From Oxytricha trifallax (lineage: Eukaryota > Ciliophora > Spirotrichea > Sporadotrichida > Oxytrichidae), in contig ARYC01000234.1 in assembly GCA_000711775.1 (NCBI GenBank), positions 1-64,000 on the forward strand: a stretch of 64,000 bases of DNA, given 5' to 3'. The translations under genes were made by a program, and so were the position numbers. The notes under the pieces are model-generated. The model saw only the letters and a list, made by a program, of their open reading frames with translations. It had not been told where the DNA came from and ran no database searches. This document shows, piece after piece, positions 33,568 through 45,695 of the stretch (the first letter of the stretch is position 1; every line of letters begins with the position of its first letter).

Positions 33568-35799
33568 ATGAGCGAAAAATAAGACTAAAGCTACGGATCA
33601 CAATCATACTCAGAACATTCGGAGAGAAACTCCTTAAATATTTAAAGTGCTCAAGAATAAGCATCTAAACACAATCCAGAGGTTTAAAGCGCCCACTTAT
33701 AGAATAAAGATGATAAAAATTCAAATAATATCAATAAATCATAGTCGATACTTGAGGTAAATATTGACGAAGAAGATAGCAAATAGCAGTAATACGACGA
33801 TTAAAATCAATAATAAGACATTGAATCAGACAGAGAAAATTCACAAATTGACTAAGAGGAGTAATCAGACGAAGATATGTAATAGCAGAATAACTTATCC
33901 AACTCAAAGCAGCAATAGAGCTAAAATCATGCTGGAAATCATAATAATGGCGGTAATATGCGAGAATATATGGGTCAATCTGTAAATAATTTGATATATC
34001 CACCACCTTACGCTTCAAGTTTGTATCAATCAGCTATGTACCCACCTCCAAGGTTATTTTAAACTGGATTTCCAGGAGGTCAACAACCTAATCCATCATA
34101 GATGTAGGGTGCTGGATATTATCCACCATATGCTGCTCCCGCCAATTTTTAGCACCCTGGTTTTTATCCACCACCACATCTTTAAGAAAGAATGTATCCA
34201 CCTCCATAAGCTCAATTATAGCAGTCTTACCAAGCACAGATGTTTGGATCTGCAGCTATGAGCCATTAATAATAACACCCAGCAAGAATGGGCTCATTTG
34301 CATCTGGAGGGGGTGATTTAAGTAATTCAATTACAGAAAAGAATTAACTTACAGACTCTAACAGATAACCAATAGTAACTCCTAGCAATATCTACCCTCC
34401 TCCATTTGCCAGAGCCCCTGGATCTTATCAATACCCATTCCATTAAACTTAAATTATTGTGCCTAATTCTGAAGTTTGTGGTATGTGTGAGAAGCCTGGT
34501 GCAAGCATTCAATGCGCATCTGAATGTAAGAAGTTTTATCACAAGGAATGTACTGAAAAGATGGCAATCAAGACTGTTATCCCATAAGAAAGTACCGCCA
34601 AAGACACTGACTCTTAAAAAGCTGAGATTCCAGGACCCTCTAACAATGGCTCTCCTTAATTCTAAATTCATTGTGAGAACTGTTTGACCAGAATTTAAAA
34701 ATGTTAACATTGTTAATAGCAAGGCTAAATTGATCTATCAATGATTAAATGTGCTGTAGCTGTATGCAATCAATATTTCCATAAGAAGTCTTAGAAAGAG
34801 AGAGAATCATTACCTGATAATGTCAAAGAATAATTAAAATCCCCAGTCTTTATCTGCGGAGGTCATCATTGCCATGGCTGCTCTGAACCATTTAGAACTG
34901 ATGATAGTATAATAAGATGTTTGAAATGCGTTGCCGCTTATCATGAAAAATGCAAGGAAGCAGCAATGACAAAAATATAGTAAATCACACAGAAGCAATT
35001 CATCTGTACTCAACATAACTTAAAAGAAATAGGCTAGAAATCAATAGTTTATGAGACAACAGTTGGTGAAAAAATTGGCAACGAGAGATTAGGACCATAG
35101 CAACCTCATCATTAAGATCAAGTATAAACAGGTTTGGAGGAAGACAATTAAAAACAAGAGGAGCCTAAGGAAAACTAGTCTTCTGTAAGCTACTAAAAAA
35201 TGAGAACCAATCTGAGCAGCATTTTGGAATCTGGAGAATTGATGTAAGTGTAAAGGTAATCCGAGCAAGCCAATCTTAGCACTTAAGTTTTCAAAAATAC
35301 AATGCAAGGTCCACCATAGGGACCTCCTCTATCAACCCAAAGTTTAGGTGTTTGGAAGAAGCTTGACCCAAGCGAGACAATAGTATTGAATCAAAACACC
35401 CTCTAAAAAGTAAACGATTTGCTTTCTTATGAAATTGAGAAACGTCAAAAGTAGCACAGTGAAACTTAACGGAAAGAAGCTGAGGATAAGGATCGTGAGT
35501 AATTATTGGCTAAAAGACAGAGAATAGAAATGGAAATGGAAGATGAAGACGATTATGGAGATGAGGAATAAGAAGAAAATAAAGAAGAAAAACAACTTGA
35601 AGAAATTAATACAAAAATTGCCGAAGACAAACCAGAAACTAAGAAGCCAATAAACTTATCGAAAATATTAAAGAAATGCAGTTAAATTGATAGCATAATC
35701 AAAAGACAAAAAGTATAACAAGAGAAGAAATTTGAGAAATTCTTAAAATATGCAATGGGTGGCATGGACTCCAACATTAGGGTTCATATGTTCGAATGA
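33568..35799 (+). CDS. PHD-type zinc-finger protein with Pro/Tyr/Gln-rich N-terminus
   Basis: A single uninterrupted frame of 743 residues, ATG 33568 to TGA 35797-35799, no IES or intron. Residues 1-150 are acidic and Ser-rich; 150-300 carry repeats of YPPP, GFPGGQ and YYPPYAA type. A Cys/His-rich region (34460-35030) holds several finger modules (CGMCEKPGASIQC ... FYHKEC; CENCLTRIQKCQHC; FICGGHHCHGC ... IIRCLKC ... YHEKC ... FICTQH), close to the PHD/C5HCH layout of NSD-family methyltransferases, but no SET domain is present. The C-terminal third is Lys/Glu-rich coiled coil. Probably a chromatin reader; assignment below that level is uncertain. Confidence 0.85.
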
Positions 35800-35950
35800 T
35801 GAATACTTTTATTTATACTTTCTATTTCAATCTTAATTATTTTTAAATGTGTTATGTGATTAGTATGATTTGTAAAATATGATTTTAAATAAATGAATAT
35901 CATAATTTTATAAGAAAAAATTAAGATAAATAAAAAGAAATTAATATAAA

Positions 35951-36637
35951 ATGAAAGCCAGTGTAGACGTAGTTCTGTTCCTAGTGACTGTGTATGACTA
36001 TTTCTTTAGAAATAATACTGCTTTCTAAGAAATTGGGCAACCTCAACCTGACTAGCCATATCATGATGACATTGAAAACGACTCTGACGGCTACACTAAA
36101 GCTTCATCCCTATTAACAAAAAATGAACGCAAATACAAAAGTGTATAAGGAAATAATGGACCTCAAAGACCTTCACTTTTTGAAGACGATGACTTTGGTG
36201 ATACTGACGCTAACGAGAATCTATGTCTATATTTATTTTTAGCTTTTATTTAATAATAAAATGACCACTACTTATGAATGATAGTTTTATTTAATGGCAG
36301 TTCTTTCCTATCTGGAATGTACACTCGCCTTCACAACGATGAATAAGACTTATAAAGACGCCAAGATTAATCCAACAGTTTAGTTGGCTCTGTGAAAGAC
36401 AGAGTGAGCAGAGTATGGACTGGTGCTTCAGTTATTATGACTAGATATGCCAAACGCAGAAATGAAATGAACAGACAGACTATTGAACAAAGTGAAACAC
36501 TCACTAATGCCAGGGATTTTATCGCATAAAAAAGTGAATAGGTTTAGATGAAAGTTTCTAAACTCATGCATGCTAGGAGAGCTGCCAGTGGACTTAACAA
36601 CTTTAAAACTAGACTTGATGATTTTGCTACATTATGA
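35951..36637 (+). CDS. Unknown small protein
   Basis: ATG 35951, TGA 36635-36637, about 200 residues after joining. The N-terminus contains a moderately hydrophobic start (KASVDVVLFLVTVYDYFFRN) followed by an acidic, Asp/Tyr-rich region. An AT-rich segment at about 36218-36290 (hydrophobic if translated, then TGA) must be removed; a 3 bp AAT repeat joins DANEN to GSSFLSGMY in frame. The C-terminal 110 residues are Arg/Gln/Asn-rich and helical. No family recognised. Confidence 0.7.
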
Positions 36638-36769
36638 GGGGATACAAGGAGAACAGATTCATCTCATAAATTCTTAATAAATTATTACATTGTAAAAAGC
36701 ATTCACTTTTTAGAAAATAAACATGCTGTTTTTATTTATTTTTGATTATATCTTACAAATTTGGAAGTT

Positions 36770-39700
36770 TCATAACAAATATTTGTATTCAATATTTATC
36801 TACTTTTACTGAGCAGCAAATTAATTAACAGACTTAGTTGCTACTGAAATTCCACTTCTTTCACTAAATGCCATATTAGCATTCATATTCAGCTGCATCA
36901 ACTCACTGGTACCATCACCGTCTCCTTCGCCACTTCCATCTTCATTTGATCCCTTTTATTTCCCTCTTATGTCATCCAAGGCTAACTTAAGCTAGTTCTC
37001 AGTATCCTGTGGTATCTTTTCTTTTAAGTTTAATTGTTCTTTCTCTACGCTTGAAACGTTTAGACTCATCCTCTCCTAACCCTTAATCTTGTTTCGTTTC
37101 CCTGTACCTGGCGTGGGGACTCTTTGGAGATCAGTGTCTGAGTTATTTTTTCTTATCGTTTGTCTATTAGTAGTGCTGAATCTAGCAGTTACTTGCAAAT
37201 TCAGGCAACGTTTGAGAATAGTCACATCAATCTAAGTGAAATTCTTGCTCTAATTAAGCAAATACAATACCATAGTATGCTTCAGTAAAAACAAACTTTA
37301 AAAATTATAAGGTAAATTGTGTATTTACATCTTAATATATTTACTAGTGAATTATCATTAGATAGGTAAAGTTGTAAAGTTTTCTCAACACTTAAGAAAT
37401 GAATCATTTGCATTTAATCATATCCATGATGATTCATGAAGGTTTCAACAGTCATCTCTTGTAAAGTAAGTTTTTCCTGTAATTCCTTGAAATTGTCAAG
37501 AATTTACTCATCAGATGGGATGTTCAGAGAGGGTATAAATACTTCTATAAGTTTTTCAATAACATTCTGCATTTCACAGTATTTTGGGTTTAAAGTTAGG
37601 AGATCCTCAAGTATTACCAAGGATTCATACTGTGTGAAATTAAATCTCATCACTAACATATCTAGTTTAATAAAAAAATCATTTAAGGGGAACATTTACA
37701 TTACTTATTTTTACATTTAAATTTTATAATATCTAGAGGAGAGAAGTCTTGCTGTATAGGAATATTGCTCATAAAGAATTTCTCCAATTCACTGGCATCC
37801 TTAATCTGTAAAATAGTTAAGCATCTCTTCAGTCTGGCTTTAATGTCACCCTCAATTAGTTATTTTTACTCATTTAGATCAGTCTCTTTGCCGTTATATT
37901 TCTCTTCAAGCTCTTGCATTTCTTTGATGAGACCATCTAATTATATCTACTAGTTTTCAAACTTTTACTCATATTCTTTGTGTTATTGTTAAAACTCTTA
38001 ATTTTACTTTTTGAATTACTCTATTTATTCTTCTAAATGAGTAGCTACTTTATCTTTATAAGTTACTTGCTTTTTAAGATCTTCAATTTCTTTTTCTATA
38101 TTAGTTAGTATATCTAATTTCTATTATATTTCAAATTAAAGATTCGTGATTTATTCTTAGAGTTTGAGATCATTTTCAATGAGTACCTATTGATTTTACT
38201 ATGTTTGATTTAGTTTTGATTTCTTGGTCAACTCCATAGTTCCATAGTTATCTTGTATCCCACTTATATCTTAGTCGTCTTATGAGTATTCTTCATAGTC
38301 ATCCTATATCACATCTCCACCAATTTGTGCCTTTAGTTCTTTTTAACTTAAAGTTTAAGGCATTGGGGGTTAGTTATTCTCACTCTTTTTGGCATTATTT
38401 AATTTTTCCTACAGTTGACTGATTTTCTCATTCAATTCATTATTTTCCTTCTATAATTCACTCAACTATGATTTAAAATCCTTTACACTAGCTTTTTACT
38501 CGTTAGTCAATATTTCCTTCTCGTTTAATTACTTGTTCAGTAGAAGTACTTCCTGCTAATTGATCATGTCTTTTTGCTCAATCAACTTATTTAAGTCATT
38601 GATTTTATCATTCAGTGTTTTAACTTCACTTTATAGCCTATTGTTTTCCATCTGTATGAATTTAATCTTGGCTTATTCTTCATCAGATTAAGCATTCAGA
38701 TTTTGCTATTTAACTTTAGATTATCCTTCTAGTTACTAGTGTAATTATGTTATATGTTAATCTAATTGCTGCTTTTAATTTTGGATATTCGCCACTGACA
38801 GGTCAGCTTCATGTTTTAAATGCTGTAACTGTTAAAGTTGACTGATCAGCAGTTATTGCTAATTTTCAAAATATTCTTTTGACTCTTTAAGCTAATCATT
38901 TTATTGCTGAAGTGTCTATAGGTCAGTGTTCTAAGTTGTTAATTGCCCTTGCAATTAGTCTATAATCTATGAATATTACTGGATTCTTATCATAAATTCT
39001 TCTTAGATGGCTTTGTCTAAAGTAAAGTATTATAGAATAAAGTTTTATGCTAACTTTCTTGTAATTTGTCAAAGGAAGATTATTGCTGCGGATCTGTTTC
39101 ATTTCTTTAAGAGTGACTGTTTCTATGTGAAGAAAGCCCCTTTGTACTGCTATTTCTTATGTGTCTGGTGCTCACCCCTCTTGTAATCAAGTCCTTGATT
39201 ATCTTGTGTAATCTATAGCTCTCTTACATGTAAGCTTTTCTCTCTTCCTAATATAATGAATTAATATCAAAATAATAAGCTAAAATACTTCCGATTATAA
39301 CCAGCAATTATGATGAAAACCTGTTATTACATGTAACTTACATCAACTTCCCTGAATTTGGTGACTTTACTCTGCTTTTATAGTTGCTTGATTTCAGTCT
39401 CCTTTGCACTGAGTGCTTTCAGTGCATTATCCAGCTCTCTCTTCAGATTCATCAATAGTATCTCATGTTGATTGTTATTCTAATTAATCTGAACTCTACC
39501 TCCATACCCATCTATTTATTGCTGCTGTTACTGTATAGTATTTTTAGTGGCGCTTGTCATTATCAGCTGTTTCAAGAGGTCTTATTGCTTTTCAAGCTCA
39601 TTGTTGAGGAGCTTGTTTTGGGTCTTCTGGAGAAGAATGAATTGGTCTTATTGGTTTAACTTGTTTTTTAGTTGCATGTTTTCATCATATAGTTCCTCAG

Positions 39701-40960
39701 CAGAGGCAGCTATATATTTAAATCATATATGAAATGAATTGGTTTATTAATCTTTAAGATATATGATTAAAATATTACTGGGTCTGATCTTCTTGCGATA
39801 GTATTTATCTTGGAAATCAATTATTACTCTATTATATTGTCTAACTCTTTTCCCGCCTGGTGCTGTTCCAATGCCTTTAGGAGCTGAAGAGTCTCTCTGC
39901 AATTTGAGGTCTGGCTGAAACATCAGTGGTTTAAGTTGCTGATGAGGACCGTTGAGTGTGCTTTTGTTTTCATTAACAGATGGCGGCACATAAACCACAG
40001 TTTGAATAGGCACCTAGGTAATATAATTCTGAATCAATTCATTGGCTTTTCTCTGTTTATTCAAGCTTGCTAACTACTATCTCTGTGTATTGTTTGCTTA
40101 TCTCACTCCATTCTCAGTGAATCTAATTACTTTATTGGACACTAAGAGTTAGCCGTTATTGCCTTCATATATTTGAGTGTTTTAACTTGGATCTTTCTTT
40201 TTGTTTTTTGAAGCAGATCTGTTGTAGGTTGAGTTGAGGTAGTATGGTCTGAATTATTTGTCTAAAACTGTCACTTTTTACTGCATCGATGGACTATAAA
40301 ATATATACTATCATAAAATTTAAACTGTATCTTTCTTGAGTCTTTGAGGCACTCCCACCTGGAAATATATTTCTATTAATTGCACCCTCATTGTTTATGT
40401 TGAAATATAATAGTTAATTTAACCGTAAATTTATTAGATTGCTTATAAGTTGTGGTCTTGCTTGTATTATGAAGGCTGTTAGATTATGCATAATTAGGAG
40501 CATTACTATATATATTATTGTTGTCTGATTATTATTCATGAGTGAGATGAATCTACTATTATTATTGCTGTTGCTAATCAGAATTTGAAGGCCTTTATTG
40601 TCCGAATATTGGTGGTTTACTAGTCTAACTATTGCTGCTATAATTCATGGGAGCATTATAAACATCTCTTTAAGGAGATAAGAAGTCGTTATTTTATTGT
40701 TACTACTGTGTCAGAGTGGTCTGTTTGGAATTATCTGAAGAATCTTGATGATTATTTTGCTGTTGATAGTCATAATCATTCTAATCAAAGTCATCTCTTT
40801 CATATTCATCTGAATCATTGTCATCTCCCTCATCTTATGATTTATTGTCATCGTTGTTATCTTGGTCATCATTGAGTATTTCTTCTGCTCGCTTATGAGC
40901 AAAATCAATATCAAGGCGGTTTTATTTTGTGTCTTAGGCATTCTGTACTTTACTCTGCAT
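36770..40960 (-). CDS. Long coiled-coil protein
   Basis: ATG 40958-40960, TGA 36770-36772. The N-terminus is acidic and Gln-rich (poly-Gln/Asn blocks near 40560 and 40680). A more structured basic segment follows (about 40240-39760; motifs NKVIRFTENGVR, VVYVPPS, APKGIGTAPGGKR). Then come roughly 900 residues of heptad-type coiled coil (39700-37300), and a Ser/Thr/Gly tail (37200-36800). Interruptions include an intron at about 39230-39345 (GTAAGTTACATG...) and AT-rich IES-like gaps near 40270-40400, 39720-39760, 39010-39070, 37690-37740 and 37270-37330. It is probably a cytoskeletal or basal-body/ciliary structural protein; this is inference from composition only. Confidence 0.72.
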
Positions 40961-41084
40961 TTCTATTTTAATCTATAAAATTGCTCTTCTATTTTTATTT
41001 TAATTTAATTTGATATATTTAATTCAATTAACTGTGATTATAACTCAATTTTTATCAATTTAAAATATTATTATTTTTCATTTT

Positions 41085-42518
41085 AAAAGTAGATAAAATA
41101 TCTAAAGAATGTTTAACTTTAGCTGATAGCACAAGCTTTGAACAGTAAATTCCTAAACCTCAGGAATAAACTGCAAATCTTTCACACTAATCAAATTGAA
41201 CATATTTTAGGTGTCGAGGTTGAAGTTATCAAACTACCAGATTTCTTTATTTTACTAAAGTTTCTTTAATTATATTAACAATAATTGGAACGCAAATTTT
41301 TTTTAATGCGTTAAATTAAAGCTTATTAACAATATAAAGCAGTTGAAAGTATTGACATATGAAGATGACACTGAAGAAGATTTGTAGAGTTAAGAAATGA
41401 TAGAAGAAATGCTTATTTAAATTGAAAGTTTATTCACTATTGAAGCACTAGATCAGAAAGTCATCATCCTAAATAAGTTAGTAATCACTAATATTTAAGT
41501 AATTTTACTTATTCAGTAGGAAATTACTGAACTATTTTAAATGTTTAGAAATGGGTCTATAGGCATTTGGATACTAAGACCATTAACTTCCAAAATCAAA
41601 GAAAGGTCTTTAATTTGATGAGTTAGACGTGAAATCAATCAGAATCCTAAACAGAATAGTGTAGCATGTACAGAAGGAAGTAGTGGAATTCCTGAAGAAA
41701 TTCAACATAAACGTTAAAGCCCTAAACAAACAACAAATGCATCAGATCTATACTTAGATCACAGAGAGTGTAGTGTTCAAGGGCTGCCTGACTAAAGTGC
41801 TTCTAAAAGCAAGAAACAAGGAAGAGAAATGTTTCTTAGTCACCACAGAGACATTCTACAAGAGATTGAAGGAGCTTGGCATCAAGCAGTAAACACATGA
41901 GTATGAAAACTTAACTAGATTCCTGTGGATAGATCAGCAATTCCCTCAATATATATTGTTTAAGAAACTCATCAAAACTGTTGAGATACTACAATCTAAT
42001 GCCTACTGTAGAGCTATTGGCATCAAGAAAATTCTTTAAATTTTACGTTTACTTCTTAAATAGGTTTGGAAGATCAAACAATCGTGGTAAAATCATCATA
42101 GTTTAACTCCAGACAAAATCTTTCAAGCATTAGTAAGCATTCAAAATTATTGCAAAATGAACATTCTTTTAATCTTAATGATAATAACAGCAGATTTGCA
42201 AGCAATTAACCTCCATATTAGCAATAAAAATTAAGTGTTAAAAAATAATTACTCCAATTTATTTTAATTAAATGAATGTACATTAATGATATATATATAT
42301 ATAGAAAATTAAAGTTTACTTGTTAATTATTTAATTTCCCTAGTCTATATACATTTTAAAAGCTTTAGCATGTACAAGATAAGCCATATGATGGAATAAA
42401 TAACAATTATAATAAAGATGACGAAAGAGGATATGATGGATAACAGAACAATCATATTGACGAAGAATCCTATTATGATGAGGAATCCAAGAGACAGGAC
42501 TAGGATGAAGTTCAATGA
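41085..42518 (+). CDS. EF-hand-like protein without a visible start codon
   Basis: Coding frames run from about 41085 to TGA 42516-42518. The clearest block (41620-42040) reads VEFLKKFNINVKAL ... CFLVTTETFYKRLKELGI ... LFKKLIKTVEIL, with the helix-loop-helix hydrophobic pattern of divergent EF-hands but without a canonical calcium loop. It continues, after a short intron or 17 bp IES near 42048-42065, into a Ser/Asn-rich stretch and an acidic tail (DEESYYDEESKRQ). Two gaps near 41190-41330 and 41490-41620 look like IESs. No in-frame ATG is found upstream, so the first coding segment is probably elsewhere. The edges are approximate. Confidence 0.6.
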
Positions 42519-42658
42519 AGAAGATTTAGAAGAGTCTGAAGATCTCTTCTGAGTTAAATCAACATCAATTTAATTTATGATTTCATTAAATTTCTCCAAT
42601 TTCAATATACTCTCATCATTATAATCTGATTATTAAATTAAAATCATTAATAACAAAT

Positions 42659-45166
42659 TCATTGTGATCTGTGATTATTAAGTGCAGGTAGCTGACTACT
42701 ACCATTATTAATCTACTTCCTAATACTCTATGTAAAAGCTCTGATATCACTCTGTTCTTACTACTAAATAGCAGTACTGTTATTTTTATCATCAATAAAT
42801 AAATCTTAGATATTCTTGTACAACCACTATTCTTAATTGAACAAAGGCTTTCTTGTGTTTCTTTGCTTATAATTATTAATTTTTTAATCTTATTTTTGTT
42901 GTTATTATTGCTACATTTAAGTGAATTTGTATTTATGGATAGGTTACGGGCTGTCTTCATATGCTTATCTTGGGAAGTTATTGTTGTTCTAGTAATTGTT
43001 TATATTATTATTGACATTTTATGATTAATCAGTATGTTTACTAATGCTGGTATTAGGACTTAATACTTCATTTTCATCAAATTTCTGTATATTTTAATTG
43101 GACAAGTTGTACTTGTGATTTGAGTATATCTCTGAGTTATTCTGTCTGGAGGTGTATTTACTATTAGTTTGAGGATGTTTGTTAGGTGATTATTAAATAA
43201 TTTGATTTTAATGCATTTAATTACTCATCCACTCACCATCATACTGTGTCCTATTAAATGTGGAATGTAGATCTTAAGATATCTATTTCTAGTGTTTATG
43301 TATATTCCCCAGCTGATTCATTTAATTCCGCATAATTTTGATCTTTTTAATGCTATTATTGAGGGATTTAGGCATTTTATTGGCTAAGCTCTTTGAAAAG
43401 CCCTGTATCATGGTATCTTCGTGGTTATTATCATCTTCAGTATTCTCATCTAAATTATTGTAGTAAAACCCTTCATCTTCATCTTGAGAGTGGTTAAGTT
43501 TCTATATTTTCTGCTTTAATCTCTCAAAGTGGAAGTTGGTCTGCTTCATTGGATCTTGCTTCTTCTGTTTTCTGTCTTGGAGTTTGAGTTATCTAGGATC
43601 TCTTAAGAATTGGGAGCTGGTATCGTTTGGAGGAAAATCATTTCTCAATTCAGGAATGTCAATACTACCCATATTTACTAAACTTATAATATCTAATATA
43701 AGTATAAGCAATTGGAATATAATAGTGTAATAATAGAAGTTTATGAACAAATCGTTAAGTTATGGAAGCATCTGCTTCTGTTTATTTTTAATCATATTTT
43801 ATCTCTACTACTAAGGTTTTTATTGATTGTAATTCATACCATCGCTCAATCTTCTTTATTAACCATAATTCAATGATTAATCCTCATTGTTTTTAGCATA
43901 ATTAGCCTGAGTTTATCGAAAATTATCATTATATGTAAGTTATTCTTAATTATAATTTTGTTGCTACTACATATATAGAGAATCATTTCTTTTCACACTC
44001 ATTGATTGGTTTTGTTTAGTAAATTGATTTTATGTCTTTATATTATTTGGCTTAAATGATGTCTAATAATTTTTACTATTAATTTGAGGAATTTGATGCA
44101 GATTTTATTGCTTACTGGAGTTATCAAGCACTATACTTTAAATTGTATCCTCTAATTCTTAGTATTTGCTTTTATATTAATTAATTTCTTGCAAGTAATT
44201 ATTTGAATTCTAAAGATTGAAGTTATTGCTCTAACCTTGGGAATTATTCTGCTTTTTATGCTGAATATAGTTTTAATCTTAAATATAGTTTTAATTTTAA
44301 TTGTTTCTCAAATTTCGTGGCAATATAGACTATTTTTCATTTTATTAAGAAATGTTGATACTTTCAAAGTGATTTTGAAAAGCAGATGGGTCCACTCTGA
44401 TTTTGGAAATTCGATTATTTTAGGATGGTATGTTATCATGTTTTATGTGCAAAGTCTCACCAATCTTATGAATTCGTTTATGGAGATATTACTACTACTA
44501 CTACTGCGAATTCACTTCTCTAAAATTATTTTGCAATTGATAATCTTAATTATCATTACTGTCTTATTCTGAGTATATATTTCACTCATCTTATGTTTCC
44601 CGCTTTTAAGAGTATTTATATTTCTTTCCATAATCAGAATTCGCATGAAATTACTGATGTAAATTGCTAATCGTAATTTTTAATTTATTAATATCTTTAT
44701 TTTGCTACAAATCCACTTTATTCTTAAGTTACTTGGCATTTTGGATAAACTGAGATAGACCTACTAAATATACATTGAAAGTTGAAATGCTTTCAAGATT
44801 ATTATCTTGTGATAAGGGGGTGTAGGGGCTTAAGAGGTCTTCTTCGTTTATGTCCCAGATTTATTGAACTTACTGATAAATCTATGCTAAGTTTATTGGT
44901 TTCTACGATTATATGTTATTGATATCCGTTTTTGAGTATTAATCATAAAAATGATCACAATTATCATCTTCCCCATCTGATTAAGGATTTCCTTAGATCT
45001 ATGGAAATATTGTATAGTTTTATAAGGCAGAATCATCTTGAATTCGTTAAGATTTGCGGAATGATTAATTAATTAATGCACCACTATCTTAGTTGTCTGA
45101 TTATTAGGAGGGTGTCTAAGAGTTATAGGAATTTAGACTTTGTATATCACTTAACACACTCTTCAT
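42659..45166 (-). CDS. Large Q/N-rich low-complexity protein
   Basis: ATG 45164-45166, TGA 42659-42661. The N-terminal 160 residues (45166-44700) are polar with the motif DINEEDLLSPYTPLS and a short helix. After an AT-rich gap near 44560-44690 the frame runs nearly unbroken to 42659, dominated by Gln, Asn, Ser and Tyr with most Gln encoded by TAA/TAG. One internal hydrophobic stretch near 43680-43740 is likely an IES. A conserved-looking island (43640-43380) holds GSIDIPELRNDFPPNDT, then QLKLQDRKQKKQDPMKQT and HFERLKQKI. No family recognised; probably disordered, prion-like composition. Confidence 0.65.
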
Positions 45167-45695
45167 TCTTTTTTAATTTATTTTTTATAGATATATTTTT
45201 CACTTTATATGATTATATAAAAAACAAGTCATAAAGCAATTTATTTTACTATAATTATTTAAATATTCTACAATATTTTAACAAACAAAAGAATTAATTA
45301 CTTGTATATAAATTTTCATGCTTATATAATAATTTAATTAAGATAAAGATGAAATTAAAAATTAATTTTTAGTAATTTTAAATCATATGATTTATGGTAA
45401 AAAATATTTAAAATAGAGGATTTATATATTATCTTACTTACTATGAATATATATTATTTTTAATGCGACAAAATATGGTTATATATAATACTCCCTGAAT
45501 AATTACGAATATTAAAATCACGACACAAAATGAATATTAAAATTTAATACTTAATTTTATATTATTTTGATACACTTTCTTGATTAAATCAATAAATTAA
45601 TTTCATAATGCATTAAAATATTTTGAAATTGAACTCTCTAAAATCAGATAAACTACTATCCAGTATACATTGTCTAATATTTTTTTTTAATTTTA
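45167..45695. other. AT-rich intergenic spacer
   Basis: About 530 bp, more than 80% A+T, no gene found. It lies between the 5' ends of two divergent genes, so it should contain both promoters and chromosome-end formation sites. Nothing distinctive seen. Confidence 0.6.

Noticed and set aside
34327-34722. 131-residue minus-strand ORF
   Set aside because: Antisense to the PHD-finger region, which has coherent Cys/His spacing on the plus strand.
44237-44572. Hydrophobic plus-strand ORF of 111 residues
   Set aside because: Antisense of the Q/N-rich minus-strand gene; Leu/Ile richness follows from complementing Asn/Gln codons.
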